This document shows, one piece after another, positions 14,110-15,084 of a stretch of DNA of 15,084 bases; within the stretch, counting starts at the first letter, position 1, and each line of letters opens with the position of its first letter. The translations under genes and the position numbers were made by a program. Origin of the DNA: Candidatus Desantisiibacteriota bacterium. GTDB taxonomy: Bacteria; JACRDZ01. The stretch is from the NCBI GenBank assembly GCA_016209155.1, contig JACQWU010000165.1, positions 15,062-30,145 of the forward strand, written 5' to 3'. The notes beneath the pieces were generated by a model that searched no databases, was not told the origin of the DNA, and worked only from the letters and a program-made list of their open reading frames with translations.

Positions 14110-14562
14110 AGTTTTATTCACCTCCTTATCATTAAATTTATTCAAAATTTCCTCAGAAAAATCTATAGATATCCCTTCTTTTTCCTCAAACGCAATATCC
14201 GGCAGCCCGCCAACCGCCGGGGGAACTGCTCCCAAATACCCTATATGCCGGAGACTCCCGTCAGGACGTAACGATATCGACCTTTTTTTATATAATCCTT
14301 TACTCACCCAATCTTTAAATTCAGACAAAACCTCTTTAGGTTTATATAACAAAAAATCTCCGGATCTTTTAATAGCCTCAACCCAGCCATATGCCGGAGC
14401 GTTATCTTTAGGATGGCCAATCACAATTGAAGCCTCTTTGTATAATGGATTATATTTACTCACTATGTCATCCAAATCATCCTGTCTCCATATTTTTATA
14501 TTTCCGTTGTTGTCAATGTGAGCCCCGGTCCTAAAAATTGGAATCCATTTTTCATCTGCCAT
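13438..14562 (-). CDS. Mu gpI-like prohead protease with C-terminal scaffold
   Basis: This 374-residue protein starts at an ATG overlapping the upstream TAA by one base (TAATG), with AGGAGGG upstream. Residues 1-130 are the protease: WIPIFRTGAHIDNNGNIKIW, VIGHPKDNAPAYGWVEAI (candidate catalytic His50), then GLYKKRSISLRPDGSLRHIG (candidate Ser95 or Ser97) and LGAVPPAVGGLPDIAF. The last pattern, a conserved PPAV-type loop, is typical of Mu I-like proteases (clan of assemblin-type Ser proteases). Residues 152-374 are the scaffold, also made alone from an internal start. In this system the protease clips scaffold and itself after shell assembly. The recurring FAE/FSE triplets in the scaffold could be cleavage sites (inference). 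Length is typical of the family. Confidence 0.88.
   Translation of the reverse strand: MADEKWIPIFRTGAHIDNNGNIKIWRQDDLDDIVSKYNPLYKEASIVIGHPKDNAPAYGWVEAIKRSGDFLLYKPKEVLSEFKDWVSKGLYKKRSISLRPDGSLRHIGYLGAVPPAVGGLPDIAFEEKEGISIDFSEEILNKFNDKEVNKTMTFKEFGEKLKNLFKEVDVDFDVSAEKSFSEAEVKSKVAAAVNSAIETEKIKLAAEFAEAQSKKENALLARENALKAKEAEAKKKESSDFCERLKKEGKIIPAMEKLGMGITNFSAAIAENQTTVDFAEAGADGTKKKQTPSEFFREFCKTYLPKQVEFAEFAGQDKDIPRTGTAGEKLIVMTNNRIKEVLKSGKSIDFAESYQQIKNENVTLVAEYANELKK
14118..14128 (-). promoter_or_regulatory. Internal SD for the nested scaffold start
   Basis: The 11 bases TAAGGAGGTGA on the minus strand are the full complement of the common 16S rRNA tail and lie eight bases before the in-frame ATG at 14109. 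They encode DKEVN of the protease/scaffold linker. The same AGGAGGTGA core precedes the cement gene, which supports this as a working start in this genome. Confidence 0.82.
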
Positions 14563-15084
14563 TACGCATTCCCTCCTATTAAAAATTTTACCAATGCATT
14601 ATTTATTTCTTCCCAGTCTTGTGTTTGTACCATCAAAAACGGTCGCGCCGGTGTTGCCACAAACCCGCGCTTAGATTTTATGTTTGCACCACTGCCAATC
14701 CCAAATTGATGCCTTGCAGCGTATTCAACATTTGTCTCAACCGTTGCTTTATCCGTATATGCCTTAGCATTTATTGATCCAAGCAATCTGCCAGAGGTTA
14801 TTAATATTTTTTTCCCTGCTGTATATCTCTGAAACCCTGCTGTTTGTACCCCCTTTTTTGTATACGCCTGGCGTTTTTTCCCCATCGTATATCCAAGCAC
14901 ATAAGAAATCATCTTAAGCGGCTGCCATTTCTCAGGCCGTCCGCCGGCAGCAAAATTGTCAACAACCGAAGTCCTCACGATTTGTCCGATAATTTTCATT
15001 ACCGGAGTCATGTTTTTCGCACGTTCTTCAATTTGCTTTATATTATTTTTCACTTGCTCATCATCGAGCTTAATTTCTAATTCC
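14562..15084 (-). CDS. Mu gpG-like virion morphogenesis protein (5' end beyond window)
   Basis: The frame is open to the right edge, so the true start lies beyond 15084. A GTG at 15053 is an unlikely start because the codons before it (ELEIKLDDEQV) fit the N-terminus of this family. The visible protein has about 174 residues. Typical features: IKQIEERAKNMTPVMKIIGQ (N-terminal helix), VVDNFAAGGRPEKWQPLK, LITSGRLLGSINAKAYTDKA, VEYAARHQFGIGSGANIKSK, and a conserved PARPFL near the C-terminus. The family (phage virion morphogenesis, Mu gpG; HK97 gp10-like) helps complete the head-tail connector or tail. It lies directly before the protease gene, the classic Mu order G then I/Z. Stop and next start share one base. 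Confidence 0.9.
   Translation of the reverse strand, partial: ELEIKLDDEQVKNNIKQIEERAKNMTPVMKIIGQIVRTSVVDNFAAGGRPEKWQPLKMISYVLGYTMGKKRQAYTKKGVQTAGFQRYTAGKKILITSGRLLGSINAKAYTDKATVETNVEYAARHQFGIGSGANIKSKRGFVATPARPFLMVQTQDWEEINNALVKFLIGGNA

Noticed and set aside
14562-15053. GTG at 15053 as the real start of the gpG-like gene
   Set aside because: The frame continues to the window edge with codons (ELEIKLDDEQV) that fit the family's N-terminus, so the start lies outside.

Overview
This window is a block of phage or prophage virion genes, all transcribed right to left (minus strand) and packed almost without gaps. Most starts have a purine-rich Shine-Dalgarno (SD) sequence, and several junctions are TAATG or TAAnnATG. 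The DNA is clearly A+T-rich by eye. No replication, lysis, integrase, transposase, terminase or portal gene is present, so lifestyle and host cannot be read directly. The SD usage and the host-like palindromic repeats suggest a bacterial host of unknown phylum. I saw no tRNA, rRNA, CRISPR array or intergenic stretch over 300 bases.

Head module (right end, 15084 to 11101, in transcription order): a Mu gpG-like virion morphogenesis protein cut by the window edge; a Mu gpI-like maturation protease with a nested in-frame scaffold start (like Mu I/Z); a two-domain capsid cement protein; the major capsid protein; and a Mu gp36-like (DUF1320) head-completion protein. The three junctions around the cement and capsid genes each hold a palindromic repeat: two nearly identical ATTCCC-N8-GGGAAT elements and one longer GGGGCAGG-type palindrome.

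Tail module (11090 to 5766): a tail-terminator candidate, an unusually long tail tube protein, a tail assembly chaperone with a -1 frameshift site (TTTTTTG, 7-nt spacer, perfect 12-bp stem) that would make a lambda G/GT-type fusion, and an 827-residue tape measure protein. A single tube gene, no recognisable sheath and a G/GT chaperone point to a long non-contractile tail. Together with the Mu-like head this recalls the transposable siphoviruses D3112 and B3, but no transposition gene is in view.

Tail-tip and receptor module (5758 to 1): two small unrecognised proteins, then four beta-rich proteins. One has a clear LamG/concanavalin A-like domain and another a likely one. The last gene runs off the left edge and may carry a baseplate or tip-type N-terminus. 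No standard Dit/Tal pair was recognised, so this is the least explained part of the window. The most informative features are the frameshift signal, the nested scaffold start, the repeats between capsid genes and the unusual tip/adhesin cassette.
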